A stretch of 64,000 bases of DNA from NCBI RefSeq assembly GCF_003671765.1, contig NZ_QPIB01000001.1, positions 1-64,000 of the forward strand. Direction: 5' to 3'. The stretch's first letter is position 1, and each line of letters opens with the position of its first letter. The notes beneath the pieces were generated by a model. The model was given only the letters and a program-made list of their open reading frames with translations, was not told where the DNA came from and searched no databases. Shown one piece after another: positions 24,326-33,348 of the stretch. The translations under genes were made by a program, and so were the position numbers. This DNA is from Xenophilus sp. E41 (GTDB lineage Bacteria; Pseudomonadota; Gammaproteobacteria; Burkholderiales; Burkholderiaceae_C).

Positions 24326-26104
24326 TCAACCGAAAGTGAAGGCATAGGCCCGCACCCCGGCGTCGAGAAAGCGTATCTCCACCGTGCGCGCATCGGCCGC
24401 GCCCTGCTGCCGCACGAGCTGGTACAGGCGCTGCGCGTCGACAGTGCCGCGGCCGTCGGCGTCCACGTCTTCGCCATGGTCGGCGCCGGGCGGCTGGCCG
24501 TCGAGCGTGAGGCGGAAGCGCACCGGCCCACGGCCCGGTACCGCGCCCAGCACCAGGTGCGCATCGCGCGCCTGGAAGCGCAGCGCGATGCCCCCGCCGG
24601 GTTGGTCGAGCTGCACGTACTCAGGCGCCACCGTCTAGTCGCCGCGCAGGCCCCAGCGATTCAGCCTCAGCGCATCGACCGTGTAGCTGCGCGAGCGTTC
24701 CCGCAGCACGCCTTCGGGTGACGCGAAGCCGCTGCCCTGCTGGTAGCCCAGGTAGGTCTCGGGCGTGCGCACGCTGCCGCTGTCGGGCGGCAGGCCCACG
24801 CCGCGCGTGTCGACATGCACGGCCTGCACCGCCGCGCCACCGCTCGCCGGCGCGCGGCCCGCTTCCCGCAGCAGCGCCTGGATCGCCGCTTCGGTGCGCG
24901 TCGCACCGCCTTCGCCGAACTGGTGGTGCCGTACGCGGCCCTGCGCGTCGATGAGGTAGAGCGCGGGCCAGTACTGGTTGCGGAAGGCGCGCCAGATGCC
25001 GTACTGGTTGTCCTGCACCACGGGGTAGGCGATCTTCAGCTCGCGCAGCGCGCGCTGCACGTTGGCCGTGTCCTTCTCGAATGCGAACTCCGGCGTGTGC
25101 ACGCCCACCACGACCAGGCCCTGGTCGGCGTACTGCTGCGCCCAGGCGCGCACATGCGGCAGCGTGCGCAGGCAGTTGATGCACGAATAGGTCCAGAAGT
25201 TGACCAGCACCACCTTGCCGCGCAGCGCCTCGGCCGTGAGCGGTGACGTGTTGAGCCACGGGCCGCCACCGCCGAAGCTGGGCTGGATCGGCTCGATGGG
25301 CAGGCCCGAGGGCACGCCCGCGGGGGCCGTTGTCGACACGCGCTGCAGGCCGTTGCCGGTGCCCGCCATGTCGCCCCCGCCCAGCGCGGACCGCAACAGC
25401 CGCTCCTCGAGCTTCGCCGTGCCCGCATCGAGCGACACGCGGGCGAGCAGGCCCGTGTCCAGCCGCGTCGCCACTGCCACCACGCCGCCCAGCATGGCCG
25501 CACCGAGCACGCGGCGCGCGCCCACGCCGGTGCCCAGCCGCGCGCGCCACGCAGCCCAGCGCGCGTCGCCGGCCCGCAGCAGCACCGCCAGCGCCAGCGC
25601 CGCGCCGCCGGCATAGGCCGCGAGCAGCAGCGTGCCGTGCACCGACGGCCCCGCCAGCGCCGCGCCGCTGAGGATCAGTCCCAGGATCGGCCCCGCGCAG
25701 GGAGACCAGACCAGGCCCGTGGCCACGCCGACCAAGAGCGACGCGCCCCAGCCCGTGTCGACCACGCCGCGCGACCGGCGCGCCAGCAGCGCATCGCCCA
25801 CGCGCGCCAACGGTTGCATCAGCCAGGTGGCGAAGCGGGGCCACAGCAGTGCGAGCGCGAACACGGCCAGCGCCACCAGCGCCAGCACACGGCCCGTCTG
25901 GTGCAGGCGCACCGCCCAGGCGCCCGCCACGGCCCCGAGCGAGGCCACGCCGGCGAAGGCGATGGCCATGCCGGCCAGCAGCGGGCCGCTGCCTTGCGCG
26001 AGGGGCCGACCCGTGCGAGCGAACACGAAGGGCAGCACCGGCAGGATGCACGGACTCAGCAGCGTGAGAACGCCGCCGAGGAAGGCAAGGAGGTAGAGCG
26101 TCAT
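24326..26104 (-). pseudogene. DipZ-type cytochrome c biogenesis / thiol-disulfide protein, interrupted by an in-frame amber codon
   Basis: One uninterrupted frame of 593 codons has DipZ architecture. A CcdA-like membrane part comes first (residues 1-210, with redox cysteines 19 in SPCILP and 136 in SPCAGP). A thioredoxin domain with CINC (Cys308 and Cys311) in FWTYSCINCLRT follows. The carbohydrate-binding-like C-terminal domain comes last. TAG at 24635-24637 splits the frame after LNRWGLRGD, and the same frame continues T-VAPEYVQLDQPGGG to 24326. DipZ relatives usually have Trp at the TAG position, so a single TGG-to-TAG change explains it. A GTG lies only one codon past the stop (24629-24631) and could restart the last 101 residues. 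The N-terminal 489 residues keep both redox parts. The start is the ATG at 26104; an upstream extension derives from a repeat. Confidence 0.8.
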
Positions 26105-26169
26105 GTGGGGCTCCGGATGAGTTGGGGTGGCGGGTAGACAGGTCGTTTTCAGTTCGCATCCAAGCCCCG

Positions 26170-26236
26170 ACCGTTCACGCTGAGCCTGTCGAGGCGCGGC
26201 GCAGGGCTTCGGCCCTTCGACAAGCTCAGGACGGGC
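26170..26236. repeat. CCGTTCACGCTGAGCCTGTC inverted repeat, copy A
   Basis: CCGTTCACGCTGAGCCTGTC is followed about 25 bases later by its complement-like arm CCCTTCGACAAGCTCAGGAC, giving a long hairpin. This is a dispersed element widely seen in proteobacterial intergenic regions. It lies between the DipZ gene and the epoxide hydrolase-like gene. A second copy is at 53102-53162. Confidence 0.85.
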
Positions 26237-26276
26237 CAAGCTCGGCCCGAACGCTGGTTGCAGGCGGCGAACTGAT

Positions 26277-27338
26277 TCAAAGCCGCGTCACATCCAGCAC
26301 CGCCTGCGCAAAGGCCTGCGGCGCCTCCTGCGGCAGGTTGTGGCCGATGCCACCCGTGAGGTTGCGGTGCTGGTACCTGCCCGTGAACTTGCCCGCATAG
26401 GCCGCGGGCGCCGGATGCGGCGCGCCGTTGGCGTCGCCTTCCAGCGTGATGGTGGGCAGCGCGATCGCGGGCGCCGCGGCCAGCCGCGCCTCCAGCGCGT
26501 CGAAGCGCGATTCGCCCTCCACCAGGCCGATGCGCCAGCGGTAGTTGTGCGCCACGATGACCACGTGGTCCGGGTTGTCGAAGGCAGCGGCGCTGCGGCG
26601 GAAGGTGGCATCGTCGAACTGCCAGCGCGGCGAGGCCTGCTGCCAGATGAAGCGCGCGAATCCCGCCGGGTCGGCCGCATAGCCGTCGCGCCCGCGGTCC
26701 GTCGCCAGGTACGACTGGTACCACCACGCGAACTCCACGGCCGGCGCCTGCGCCTTGGCATTGGCCTTGGGGTTGCCGATGAGGTAGCCGCTCACCGACA
26801 CCAGCCCCATGAAGCGCTCAGGCCACAGCGCCCCGAGGATGCAGGCCGTACGCGCGCCCCAGTCGCAGCCGCCGAGCACCGCGCGCTCGATGCGCAGCGC
26901 GTCCATCAGCGCCAGGATGTCGTTCGCCACCACGGCCTGCTGCCCGTTGCGCGGCGTGGCCGCCGAAACGAAGCGCGTGCTGCCGTAGCCACGCAGGTAG
27001 GGAACGATCACGCGGTGTCCGGCTGCGGCGAGCAGCGGCGCCACGTCGACGTAGGTGTGGATGTCGTAGGGCCAGCCGTGCAGCAGGATCACCGGCACAC
27101 CATCGGCCGGGCCGAGTTCGGCATAGCCGACGTTCAGGTCGCCGGCCTGGATGTGGCGCAGCGCACCGAAGCCCGAGGCCGCGCCGCTGCGGCCGGCCGT
27201 GGCGTCGGCACCCGCGCCCTGCGCGAAGGTCGGCATCGCGACACCGCCCAGCAGCGCACCCAGGGGCGCGGCGGCGAACGTGGCGGCGGTGGCGCCGAGG
27301 AATCGGCGGCGGGGAACAGCAGGGTTCGTCGGGGTCAT
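26277..27338 (-). CDS. Exported alpha/beta hydrolase, epoxide hydrolase-like
   Basis: The 353-residue protein has a twin-arginine signal (RRRFLGATAATFAAAPLG), so it is probably exported folded. The fold shows the epoxide-hydrolase oxyanion motif HGWP (87-90), the nucleophile elbow GGCDWGA with Asp159 instead of Ser, and the catalytic histidine in GIGHNLPQEAP. An Asp nucleophile with HGWP points to epoxide hydrolases or haloalkane dehalogenases rather than esterases. The start at 27336-27338 has AAGGAC upstream. A longer open frame upstream is unsupported. It diverges from a second exported hydrolase with a 396-base gap. Confidence 0.85.
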   Translation of the reverse strand: MTPTNPAVPRRRFLGATAATFAAAPLGALLGGVAMPTFAQGAGADATAGRSGAASGFGALRHIQAGDLNVGYAELGPADGVPVILLHGWPYDIHTYVDVAPLLAAAGHRVIVPYLRGYGSTRFVSAATPRNGQQAVVANDILALMDALRIERAVLGGCDWGARTACILGALWPERFMGLVSVSGYLIGNPKANAKAQAPAVEFAWWYQSYLATDRGRDGYAADPAGFARFIWQQASPRWQFDDATFRRSAAAFDNPDHVVIVAHNYRWRIGLVEGESRFDALEARLAAAPAIALPTITLEGDANGAPHPAPAAYAGKFTGRYQHRNLTGGIGHNLPQEAPQAFAQAVLDVTRL

Positions 27339-27734
27339 GGTGCGGTCCTTCGTCGGGTTGTTGGAGCTCGCGGCGAAGGCGGTCTTCATCGCGTGGAGCC
27401 AGTGGACCGCGCGGATGTATGCCGCATGTGTCACGGCCCGCTCGAAGTGAACGGCTGTGTATCGCCCGGCCTGCGTATACAGAGCGGTACAAAAGCCCCG
27501 GCGACCACCTCCGCACCGCGAAGCACAGAACGCCTGCAGCACCGCTCCCACGCTCCCAGCCACCGACGAGCAACGCACTTTTATTGCTTCTACTAAACCG
27601 ATTTCGTAATTTTAAAAATGAGATCGACCGACGGGACGACGTCTGATTCGCTTTATGCAACGTATTCGCAACCCTGTTAATCGAAGACCTCCCTACGATT
27701 CAAGCCTTCACCCACCACTTCGAAGGACACCGAA
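27339..27734. other. Intergenic region between two divergent hydrolase genes
   Basis: There is no convincing gene in these 396 bases. The part from about 27570 to 27690 is clearly AT-richer than its surroundings, which suits the promoters of both divergent genes. No repeat or palindrome of note was found. Confidence 0.6.
27584..27612 (+). promoter_or_regulatory. Candidate sigma-70 promoter for the hydrolase gene at 27735
   Basis: TTGCTT (27584-27589) and TAATTT (27607-27612) are 17 bases apart and lie in the AT-rich stretch, about 125 bases before the ATG. The match is fair, but AT-richness alone could produce it. Confidence 0.35.
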
Positions 27735-28514
27735 ATGAACGCCCAGATCCGCAAGCTCATCGTGGCCGCTGCTGCCGCCACCAGCATCGTCGCGCCCGGT
27801 GTCGGCGCCCACGCGCAGCCCGCACCGGCGCGGAACGTCGTGCTGGTGCACGGTGCCTTCGCCGACGGGTCGGGATGGCGCGGCGTTTACGACAAGCTCA
27901 CGGCGCGCGGGTACCGCGTCACGGTGGTGCAGAACCCGCTGACCTCGCTGGCCGACGATGTGGCCGCCACGCAGCGCGCACTCGCACGCCAGGACGGCCC
28001 CACCATCCTCGTGGGGCATTCGTGGGGCGGCACGGTCATCACGGAAGCCGGTGTCGACCCGAAGGTGGTCGGCCTCGTGTACGTGTCGGCGCTGTCGCCC
28101 GACGCCGGCGAAACGACGGCCGAGCAGTACACGGGTTTCTCGGCGCCAGAGTTCGTGATCGACACGCAGGCCGATGGCTACGGTTACGTCAACCTCGCCA
28201 AGTTCAAACCCGGGTTTGCCGCCGACACGAGCGACGCCGATGCGGCCTTCATGCGCGACGCGCAGATCCCCATCAACATGTCCGTCTTCGGCACCAGGCT
28301 CAAGCAGGCCGCATGGCGCACCAAGCCCAGCTGGGCCGTCATCGCGACCGACGACAAGGCCTTCGATGTGCGCATGCTGCACAAGATGGCCAAGCGCATC
28401 GGCGCCGACATCACGGAGGTGAAGGCCAGCCACGCGGTGTTCATGACGCAGCCGAAGGTGGTGGCGGACGTGATCGACCGGGCGGCGCGCGAAGCCGGGA
28501 CCAAGAACCGCTGA
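27735..28514 (+). CDS. Secreted alpha/beta hydrolase (EstC / methyl-esterase-like)
   Basis: The 259-residue product has a Sec signal (LIVAAAAATSIVAPGVGAHA). The compact fold follows with VVLVHGAFADGSGW, the nucleophile elbow LVGHSWGG (Ser96) and the catalytic histidine in VKASHAVFMTQP. This pattern is shared by bacterial EstC-like esterases and plant methyl-salicylate-type esterases. A periplasmic or secreted ester hydrolase is likely, with unknown substrate. GAAGGACAC lies ahead of the ATG. Single gene, divergent from the epoxide hydrolase-like gene. Confidence 0.87.
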   Translation: MNAQIRKLIVAAAAATSIVAPGVGAHAQPAPARNVVLVHGAFADGSGWRGVYDKLTARGYRVTVVQNPLTSLADDVAATQRALARQDGPTILVGHSWGGTVITEAGVDPKVVGLVYVSALSPDAGETTAEQYTGFSAPEFVIDTQADGYGYVNLAKFKPGFAADTSDADAAFMRDAQIPINMSVFGTRLKQAAWRTKPSWAVIATDDKAFDVRMLHKMAKRIGADITEVKASHAVFMTQPKVVADVIDRAAREAGTKNR

Positions 28515-28578
28515 ACAGGTCTTGCAGGCCGGCACCCGCGCGGGACTGCGGAGCGGGCATGCCGCCCCAACCGAGGCG

Positions 28579-28908
28579 CTACCCCAGCCCGGGCAACACG
28601 CGGGCGGTCACGATCCAGAACGGCAGCGACAGCAGCAGCGCGCGCCAGAACGGCCAGCGCCAGCCGCGCCACGCCAGGAAGAGCAGCGCGATCGCGAGCA
28701 GCGGGTTGCCGAACATGCCGGCCAGCAGCAGGAAGGTGAGGAAGCCGATCATGGCGATCGCTCCCGCGAGCCAGGCCGGCAGCATGTCCAGGTCCAGCCC
28801 CGACGTCGCGAGGACCTCACACACGCCGAGCACGACCAGCACCGTGACGAACACGCGGCGGCCGCGAGAGCTCTTCTCGGGCGGCGACGCCTTCACATCG
28901 GCCGTCAT
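28579..28908 (-). CDS. Small membrane protein of unknown function
   Basis: The 109-residue product has two or three hydrophobic spans (VFVTVLVVLGVCEVLA, WLAGAIAMIGFLTFLLLAG and LLAIALLFLAW) and short basic loops. I do not recognise the family. I use the ATG at 28906-28908. A GTG at 28939-28941 is also in frame and would overlap the preceding gene's stop region. It follows another small membrane-anchored gene on the same strand and probably forms a pair with it. Confidence 0.6.
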   Translation of the reverse strand: MTADVKASPPEKSSRGRRVFVTVLVVLGVCEVLATSGLDLDMLPAWLAGAIAMIGFLTFLLLAGMFGNPLLAIALLFLAWRGWRWPFWRALLLSLPFWIVTARVLPGLG

Positions 28909-28930
28909 CGCTGCGGCCGCCAGAGCGCGC

Positions 28931-29389
28931 TCATGCGTCACCCCGCAGCGCCGCGGCCGCAGGGGACAGCGGCATGTCCGCCGGCAGGTGGCGCAACACG
29001 GCCCGCGCGACGTCGGCATCTCGGACCATGGCCTGCAACCGCTCGCCGGAGCCTACGAAGACCAGCCGCGTGCCATGGAACAGCGACTTGTGCGCCTCGA
29101 CGCGTTCGTAGTGGTGGAAGCTGCGCTCGGTGAGCTTGAACACCTTGAAGCGCAGGCCGCCGTCGATGACCCACAGCTTGGGCGACAGGCCGTTGCTGGA
29201 CCCGCTGAAGGTGCGTCGCAGCGCAAGCTGCGACACCGGCACGACCAGGCCGCCGCTCGCATCGGGTTGCAGTCGCACTGTCCGGCGCACAGCGCCCCAG
29301 TCCGGCACACGCCGCTGGTTCCAGCGCAGCAGCAGCACCACGCCCACGACGACCAGCAAAGGCAAGATCTGCAGCACGCTCGACAACAT
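28931..29389 (-). CDS. Membrane-anchored protein of unknown function
   Basis: The 152-residue product has one N-terminal transmembrane helix (LQILPLLVVVGVVLLLRW). A soluble domain of about 120 residues follows, with alternating strands (WVIDGGLRFKVFKLTERSFH, TRLVFVGSGERLQAMV), perhaps a PH-like or bacterial membrane-anchored domain. The start at 29387-29389 puts the helix at the very N-terminus. Upstream in-frame codons add nothing sensible. The stop lies 22 bases before the next small membrane gene. Confidence 0.6.
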   Translation of the reverse strand: MLSSVLQILPLLVVVGVVLLLRWNQRRVPDWGAVRRTVRLQPDASGGLVVPVSQLALRRTFSGSSNGLSPKLWVIDGGLRFKVFKLTERSFHHYERVEAHKSLFHGTRLVFVGSGERLQAMVRDADVARAVLRHLPADMPLSPAAAALRGDA

Positions 29390-29825
29390 CAGCGGATCCG
29401 TCCTTCGCGATTGCAGAGGAATGGGGGTCACCGTGCGGGTTGGCGACAGGGCTCATGATAAGCAGAGGCACTGCCTCCTTCGAAGAGGCGGCGACATAGA
29501 CGGCAGGCATAGAGCCGCAACCGCCGGGGGAATGGCCCACGAGCGAGGGCGGGAGTGGTCCATCTGCGGCGGACAGCTAGAGACTGGTTGCTGCCGGTCA
29601 CCCAGAATGCGCGAAAGACGCTAACGCCCCCTGAGCCGACATCGAGCCTACTCCGAAGCGGGTATTCGTGAGATGTGCAGGCTAAGCCGCGACTCAGCAC
29701 CAAGGCCCTGACTCACCCAGAACGCGAACTCATTCGCGCACCGTGAACTCAACAGGGGTGAATCCCGTTGCACTGGCGGACCGCGACGCAAGCAGCTCGT
29801 AGCCAAGCCCCCAGCATTGATGCCA
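29390..29825. other. Gene-free stretch at the left edge of the catabolic island
   Basis: No credible gene is seen in 436 bases on either strand. Short frames here lack ribosome sites and family features. The composition is mixed and lower in GC than the flanking core genes, and it marks the change to the island that starts with the TetR gene. No tRNA, integrase or direct repeat was seen. Confidence 0.5.
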
Positions 29826-30524
29826 TCAGAAACCGCCGGAGTGTCGCTGGAAAGAGGAAGGCTCCGGCCGGCGGAGGGCGCGGCAGAGATAGTCTCTTAG
29901 CTCGGATCTGAGCTCCTCAGCGCGCGAAGCGTCCGCACTGCCATTGGTCAAGATGGACATGCGGTTGTTCGGTCCAACGTCCGTGATCGCCAGCATGACC
30001 GTTCCGGTCATCAAGGTGTAGCGCCACTGCCAGTCCACCCTGCTCAGTTGCTTGTCGGTCTCGCACAGCGCATCGACGAATTCCAAGGCGAAGGGGTTTA
30101 AATGTTGCTCGAAGACGCGGTGCGTCATTTCGCTGGGGTCCAGCCGGTGCTGCAGGATGAATCGAGCAAGGAGGGGCCCGTGAACACCAGGCTCGAAGTA
30201 CGGCTTGATGAAGCAGTCGACAAGATCTTCGAGGCGCAGCGATGTCTTGTGTTGACGTGATGCGTCCATCACCTTCGACAGCTCGGCAAGCCTCAACACC
30301 GTGACGCGCTGGGCAAGGCGCATGAAGATCTCTTCAGCAAGCGCTTCCTTGGACCTGAAGTAGTAGTTGACCAACGCGACGTTCACCCCGGCATCGTTGG
30401 TGATTTCTCGAGTCGATGTCTTGTCGACCCCTTGACGCGCAAAAAGCAGCTCCGCAGCGACAAGAATGCGCTCGCGTGCCTCGCCCGCGCCTTGAGCGGC
30501 TCTCGTGGTGGTTCGGGTCTTCAT
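29826..30524 (-). CDS. TetR-family transcriptional regulator
   Basis: The 232-residue protein has a TetR helix-turn-helix at residues about 15-62 (RERILVAAELLFARQGVDKT, STREITNDAGVNVALVNYYF, RSKEALAEEIF). An all-helical ligand domain follows. It diverges from the CocE/NonD hydrolase operon with 116 bases between starts. That region holds two copies of an ATTAAAT-N3-CGTTTWA palindrome, the likely binding sites. It is therefore the probable repressor of the island operon. The inducer is unknown but is likely a substrate or intermediate of the pathway. Confidence 0.92.
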   Translation of the reverse strand: MKTRTTTRAAQGAGEARERILVAAELLFARQGVDKTSTREITNDAGVNVALVNYYFRSKEALAEEIFMRLAQRVTVLRLAELSKVMDASRQHKTSLRLEDLVDCFIKPYFEPGVHGPLLARFILQHRLDPSEMTHRVFEQHLNPFALEFVDALCETDKQLSRVDWQWRYTLMTGTVMLAITDVGPNNRMSILTNGSADASRAEELRSELRDYLCRALRRPEPSSFQRHSGGF

Positions 30525-30532
30525 GGACCGAT

Positions 30533-30550
30533 ATTAAATCTGCGTTTTAA
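30533..30550. promoter_or_regulatory. Candidate TetR operator 1
   Basis: ATTAAATCTGCGTTTTAA is an imperfect palindrome beginning eight bases upstream of the TetR ATG. It shares ATTAAAT-N3-CGTTT with the second site. It is also flanked by the inverted pair AATCTGC / GCAGATT (30537-30543 and 30554-30560). Confidence 0.6.
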
Positions 30551-30600
30551 ACGGCAGATTAGGGTTTGCACCGCATGCCCGATGGCAGAGCGGCGCCTAC

Positions 30601-30618
30601 ATTAAATGACCGTTTAAT
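30601..30618. promoter_or_regulatory. Candidate TetR operator 2
   Basis: ATTAAATGACCGTTTAAT has perfect inverted arms ATTAAA and TTTAAT with a 6-base centre, 22 bases before the hydrolase ATG. It lies over the probable start region of the island operon. Confidence 0.65.
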
Positions 30619-30640
30619 ACGTGTGATTAGGAGTGTAGCC

Positions 30641-32353
30641 ATGAAGATTGATTGGGACATCGAGATCGCCACCAGTGATGGATCGGTTCTTCGCGCCGAC
30701 ATCTTTCGTCCCGAAGGCAATGGCCCGTTTCCCGTGCTGATGTCGTGCGGCCCCTACGCCAAGGGCCTGCACTTCAGCGAAGGCTTTCCGATGCAGTGGA
30801 AGGGCCTAACCTCCGAGTATCCCGAGGTATTGCGAGGCAGCACAGGTCGATATGCCAACTGGGAGACCGTCGATCCCGAACGCTGGGTGCCCTTCGGCTA
30901 CGTCTGCATTCGCGTGGATTCTCGTGGCGCCGGTCGTTCGCCCGGCTACATCGATTGCTGGTCGACGCGCGAGATCGAGGATTTCAAGGAGTGCATCGAA
31001 TGGGCCGGCACCCAACCCTGGAGCAACGGCAAGGTTGGCCTGGCAGGCGTCTCGTACTACGCCAGCACGCAATGGCAGGTGGCCGCCAAACGTCCCAAGC
31101 ATCTGGCGGCGATCTGCCCCTTCGAGGGCTATACCGACATCTACCGCGATGCCTGCCGGCATGGAGGGGTGCTCAACACCTTCCTGATGAACTGGTACCC
31201 GAACCAGATCGCCAATGTGCAGAACGGCTTGGGCTCGCGCGCCCGCATCAATCCGAATACCGGCGTGTCGATCGCCGGGCCTGACGACCTGAGCGACGAA
31301 GAGTTGCGCGGAAACCGTCGGGATATCCCGGGGAAGTTGCTGTCGGCGGAACTCATCACCGACAGCTATTACACGGAACGCACGCCGGACCTGGCCGCGA
31401 TCGAGGTGCCCGTGCTTTCCTGCGGAAACTGGGGTGGCCACGGTGTCCACCTTCGCGGCAACATCCAGGGCTGGCTGGGTGCGGGGTCCAAGCAGAAGTG
31501 GATGGAACTCCACGGCCGCGAGCACTGGACCGAGTTCTACACCGACTACGGCGTGGCCCTCCAGAAGCGTTTCTTCGATCATTTCCTGAAAGGCGAAGAC
31601 AACGGCTGGGAGAACACCGCGCCCATCAGCATGCTGGTGCGGCACGTCGACGGCTTCGTCCAGAGGTCGGAGCAGGAGTGGCCCCTGGCACGCACCCTCT
31701 GGACCCGCAGCTACCTGGATGCGTCCTCGCTCCAACTGGCCAGCGAACCGCCTGGCGAAGAGGCACAGGTGCGCTTCGACGGACTGGATGGCAAAGCCAG
31801 CTTCAGCACCGCCCCGTTCGAGCAAGAAACGGAAGTGACAGGCCCGGTGGCGGCGACCCTCCACGTGTCGACCACCGCGAAAGACGCCGATCTTTTCCTG
31901 ACGGTCCGCGCTTACGACCCGGCGGGCAAGGAGCACCTCATCGTCGCGGCGTCCGAACTCAACGCGCCGCTGGCGCAGGGCTGGATCCGCGCCTCCCACC
32001 GGAAGCTGGACCCCCGCAATTCGAAGCCATGGCAGCCCGTGCTTGCCCACGACGAATTGCAGTTCCTCGAACCCGGGGCGATCTACGAATTGCAGATCGA
32101 GATCTGGCCGATGTCCTTCGTCTTTCCCAAGGGCTGGCGACTGGTGCTCACCGTCGGCAGCACCGACTTCCAGCACGATCTCCCCGGCCCCTGGCCAATG
32201 ATCTACGGGAAGCCGATGCGCGGCTCCTCCGTCCTCCTGCACGACCACCCCGAGGACCGGACGCCGGAACGCTTCGGCGGGCAGATCACGATCCACACCG
32301 GCGGGGCCTACCCCTCGTTCCTGCTACTGCCGGTCGTTCCCGCAAAGCCATAA
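30641..32353 (+). CDS. CocE/NonD-family hydrolase (X-Pro dipeptidyl-peptidase-like esterase/amidase)
   Basis: The 570-residue protein has an alpha/beta hydrolase N-terminal part (ADIFRPEGNGPFPVLM; RVDSRGAGRSPG; nucleophile Ser138 in LAGVSYYA). The C-terminal galactose-binding-like domain typical of CocE, cephalosporin-acid acylases and NonD follows (FSTAPFEQETEVTGPVAATL). There is no signal peptide, so it is cytoplasmic. CocE itself hydrolyses an aromatic ester, and NonD relatives act on macrolide-like esters. As first gene of a six-gene unit with uptake, cyclase, C-C hydrolase and ligase genes, it probably makes the first cut of an ester or amide substrate. The ATG at 30641 has AGGAG ten bases upstream. 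Confidence 0.88.
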   Translation: MKIDWDIEIATSDGSVLRADIFRPEGNGPFPVLMSCGPYAKGLHFSEGFPMQWKGLTSEYPEVLRGSTGRYANWETVDPERWVPFGYVCIRVDSRGAGRSPGYIDCWSTREIEDFKECIEWAGTQPWSNGKVGLAGVSYYASTQWQVAAKRPKHLAAICPFEGYTDIYRDACRHGGVLNTFLMNWYPNQIANVQNGLGSRARINPNTGVSIAGPDDLSDEELRGNRRDIPGKLLSAELITDSYYTERTPDLAAIEVPVLSCGNWGGHGVHLRGNIQGWLGAGSKQKWMELHGREHWTEFYTDYGVALQKRFFDHFLKGEDNGWENTAPISMLVRHVDGFVQRSEQEWPLARTLWTRSYLDASSLQLASEPPGEEAQVRFDGLDGKASFSTAPFEQETEVTGPVAATLHVSTTAKDADLFLTVRAYDPAGKEHLIVAASELNAPLAQGWIRASHRKLDPRNSKPWQPVLAHDELQFLEPGAIYELQIEIWPMSFVFPKGWRLVLTVGSTDFQHDLPGPWPMIYGKPMRGSSVLLHDHPEDRTPERFGGQITIHTGGAYPSFLLLPVVPAKP

Positions 32354-32363
32354 AGGAGTGTTC

Positions 32364-33347
32364 ATGGCCATCCAACGCCGCGCGATCATCGCCCGTGCTG
32401 CCGCTGCCTGCGCGGTGGCGAGCCTCCGACCCTTGCAGGCCGCATCCGCTCAGCAGGGATGGCCGTCGCACGCCATCAAGTTCGTGAACATGGGGCCGCC
32501 CGGGACCGCGCCGGACACCTACAACCGGATCTATGCGGAGAGGTTGTCCAAGGTACTGAACGTCCCGATGATCGTCGAGAACCGCCCTGGCGTCGCGGGA
32601 AACATCGCGACGGAGTACGTCACCAAGGCACCTGCAGACGGCTACACGTTCCTGTACACAGTCTCGAGCTCTTTCACGGTCAACCCGTGGATCTATTCCA
32701 GGCTGAAGTTCGACCCGGAAAAAGAACTGCGGCCCGTCTCGCCGCTGCTGTCGCAGGGCGCCTTCATCGTCGCCAACAACGACATGCCCTTCAAGACGGT
32801 GAAGGAACTGGTCGACTACGCCACGGCGCATCCGGACAAGCTCGCTTACGGCACCAACGGCGTGGGGAGCTTCCTGCACCTGATCATGGAGCTGTTCAGC
32901 CAGAGCGCGAAGGTGCAGCTGCTCCATGTTCCCTACAAGGGACCACCGCTGATCGACGTGGTGTCGGGCCAGATTCCCCTGTGCGTCGAACCGGCCGCTT
33001 CGGCCATCCCGATGATCAACGCAGGAAAGGTGCGTGCGATTGCCTACAGCGGTGGCCACCGCCACGCCCAGTTCCCCAACGTGCCCACGATCGCGGAGAC
33101 GTATCCCGCCGTGGCTGTGGTGGGCTGGCATGGTGTGTGGGCGCCGGCGGGCGTTCCGACCGAGGTGGTGCAAAAGTTCAACGCAGCGCTCACCCGGATC
33201 ACTCAGACGCCCGAAGTGCAGAAGCAGATCGCCGAGACCGGCAGCGAGCCGATGAGTGCCAGCATCGATGCCATGGCGAGCCTGTTGAGCCAGGAGAAGC
33301 GCACCTGGGGTGAGCTGGTCAAGGCCAAGAAGATTTCCGTGGATTGA
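32364..33347 (+). CDS. Bug-family periplasmic binding protein, divergent first loop
   Basis: The 327-residue product has a signal peptide cut after AASAQ, ENRPGVAGNIATEYV, the PADGYTF turn and VPYKGPPLIDVVSGQ, all Bug features. The first-strand loop is MGPPGTAPDTYNRIYAE, where most Bug proteins have PGG-S/T-D-x-x-AR. This changes the residues that usually hold a ligand carboxylate. It starts 10 bases after the hydrolase gene and ends one base before the cyclase gene. It is thus part of the operon and probably binds the pathway substrate or the acid released from it. Confidence 0.88.
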   Translation: MAIQRRAIIARAAAACAVASLRPLQAASAQQGWPSHAIKFVNMGPPGTAPDTYNRIYAERLSKVLNVPMIVENRPGVAGNIATEYVTKAPADGYTFLYTVSSSFTVNPWIYSRLKFDPEKELRPVSPLLSQGAFIVANNDMPFKTVKELVDYATAHPDKLAYGTNGVGSFLHLIMELFSQSAKVQLLHVPYKGPPLIDVVSGQIPLCVEPAASAIPMINAGKVRAIAYSGGHRHAQFPNVPTIAETYPAVAVVGWHGVWAPAGVPTEVVQKFNAALTRITQTPEVQKQIAETGSEPMSASIDAMASLLSQEKRTWGELVKAKKISVD

Positions 33348-33348
33348 T

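Noticed and set aside
24635-24637. Programmed recoding of the DipZ amber codon (pyrrolysine or other)
   Set aside because: No recoding signal or machinery is visible, and Trp is expected here. A point mutation or restart at the nearby GTG is simpler. I kept the amber codon itself as a finding.
26105-26239. A 45-codon N-terminal extension of the DipZ frame
   Set aside because: It is encoded by the dispersed inverted repeat at 26170-26236 and would place a soluble tail before the first membrane helix. The ATG at 26104 starts directly at the CcdA-like helix.
29390-29825. Attachment site, integrase or tRNA at the island edge
   Set aside because: I looked for direct repeats shared with the right edge (38329-38604), a tRNA fold and integrase fragments, and found none. 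The island call rests on composition and gene content only.
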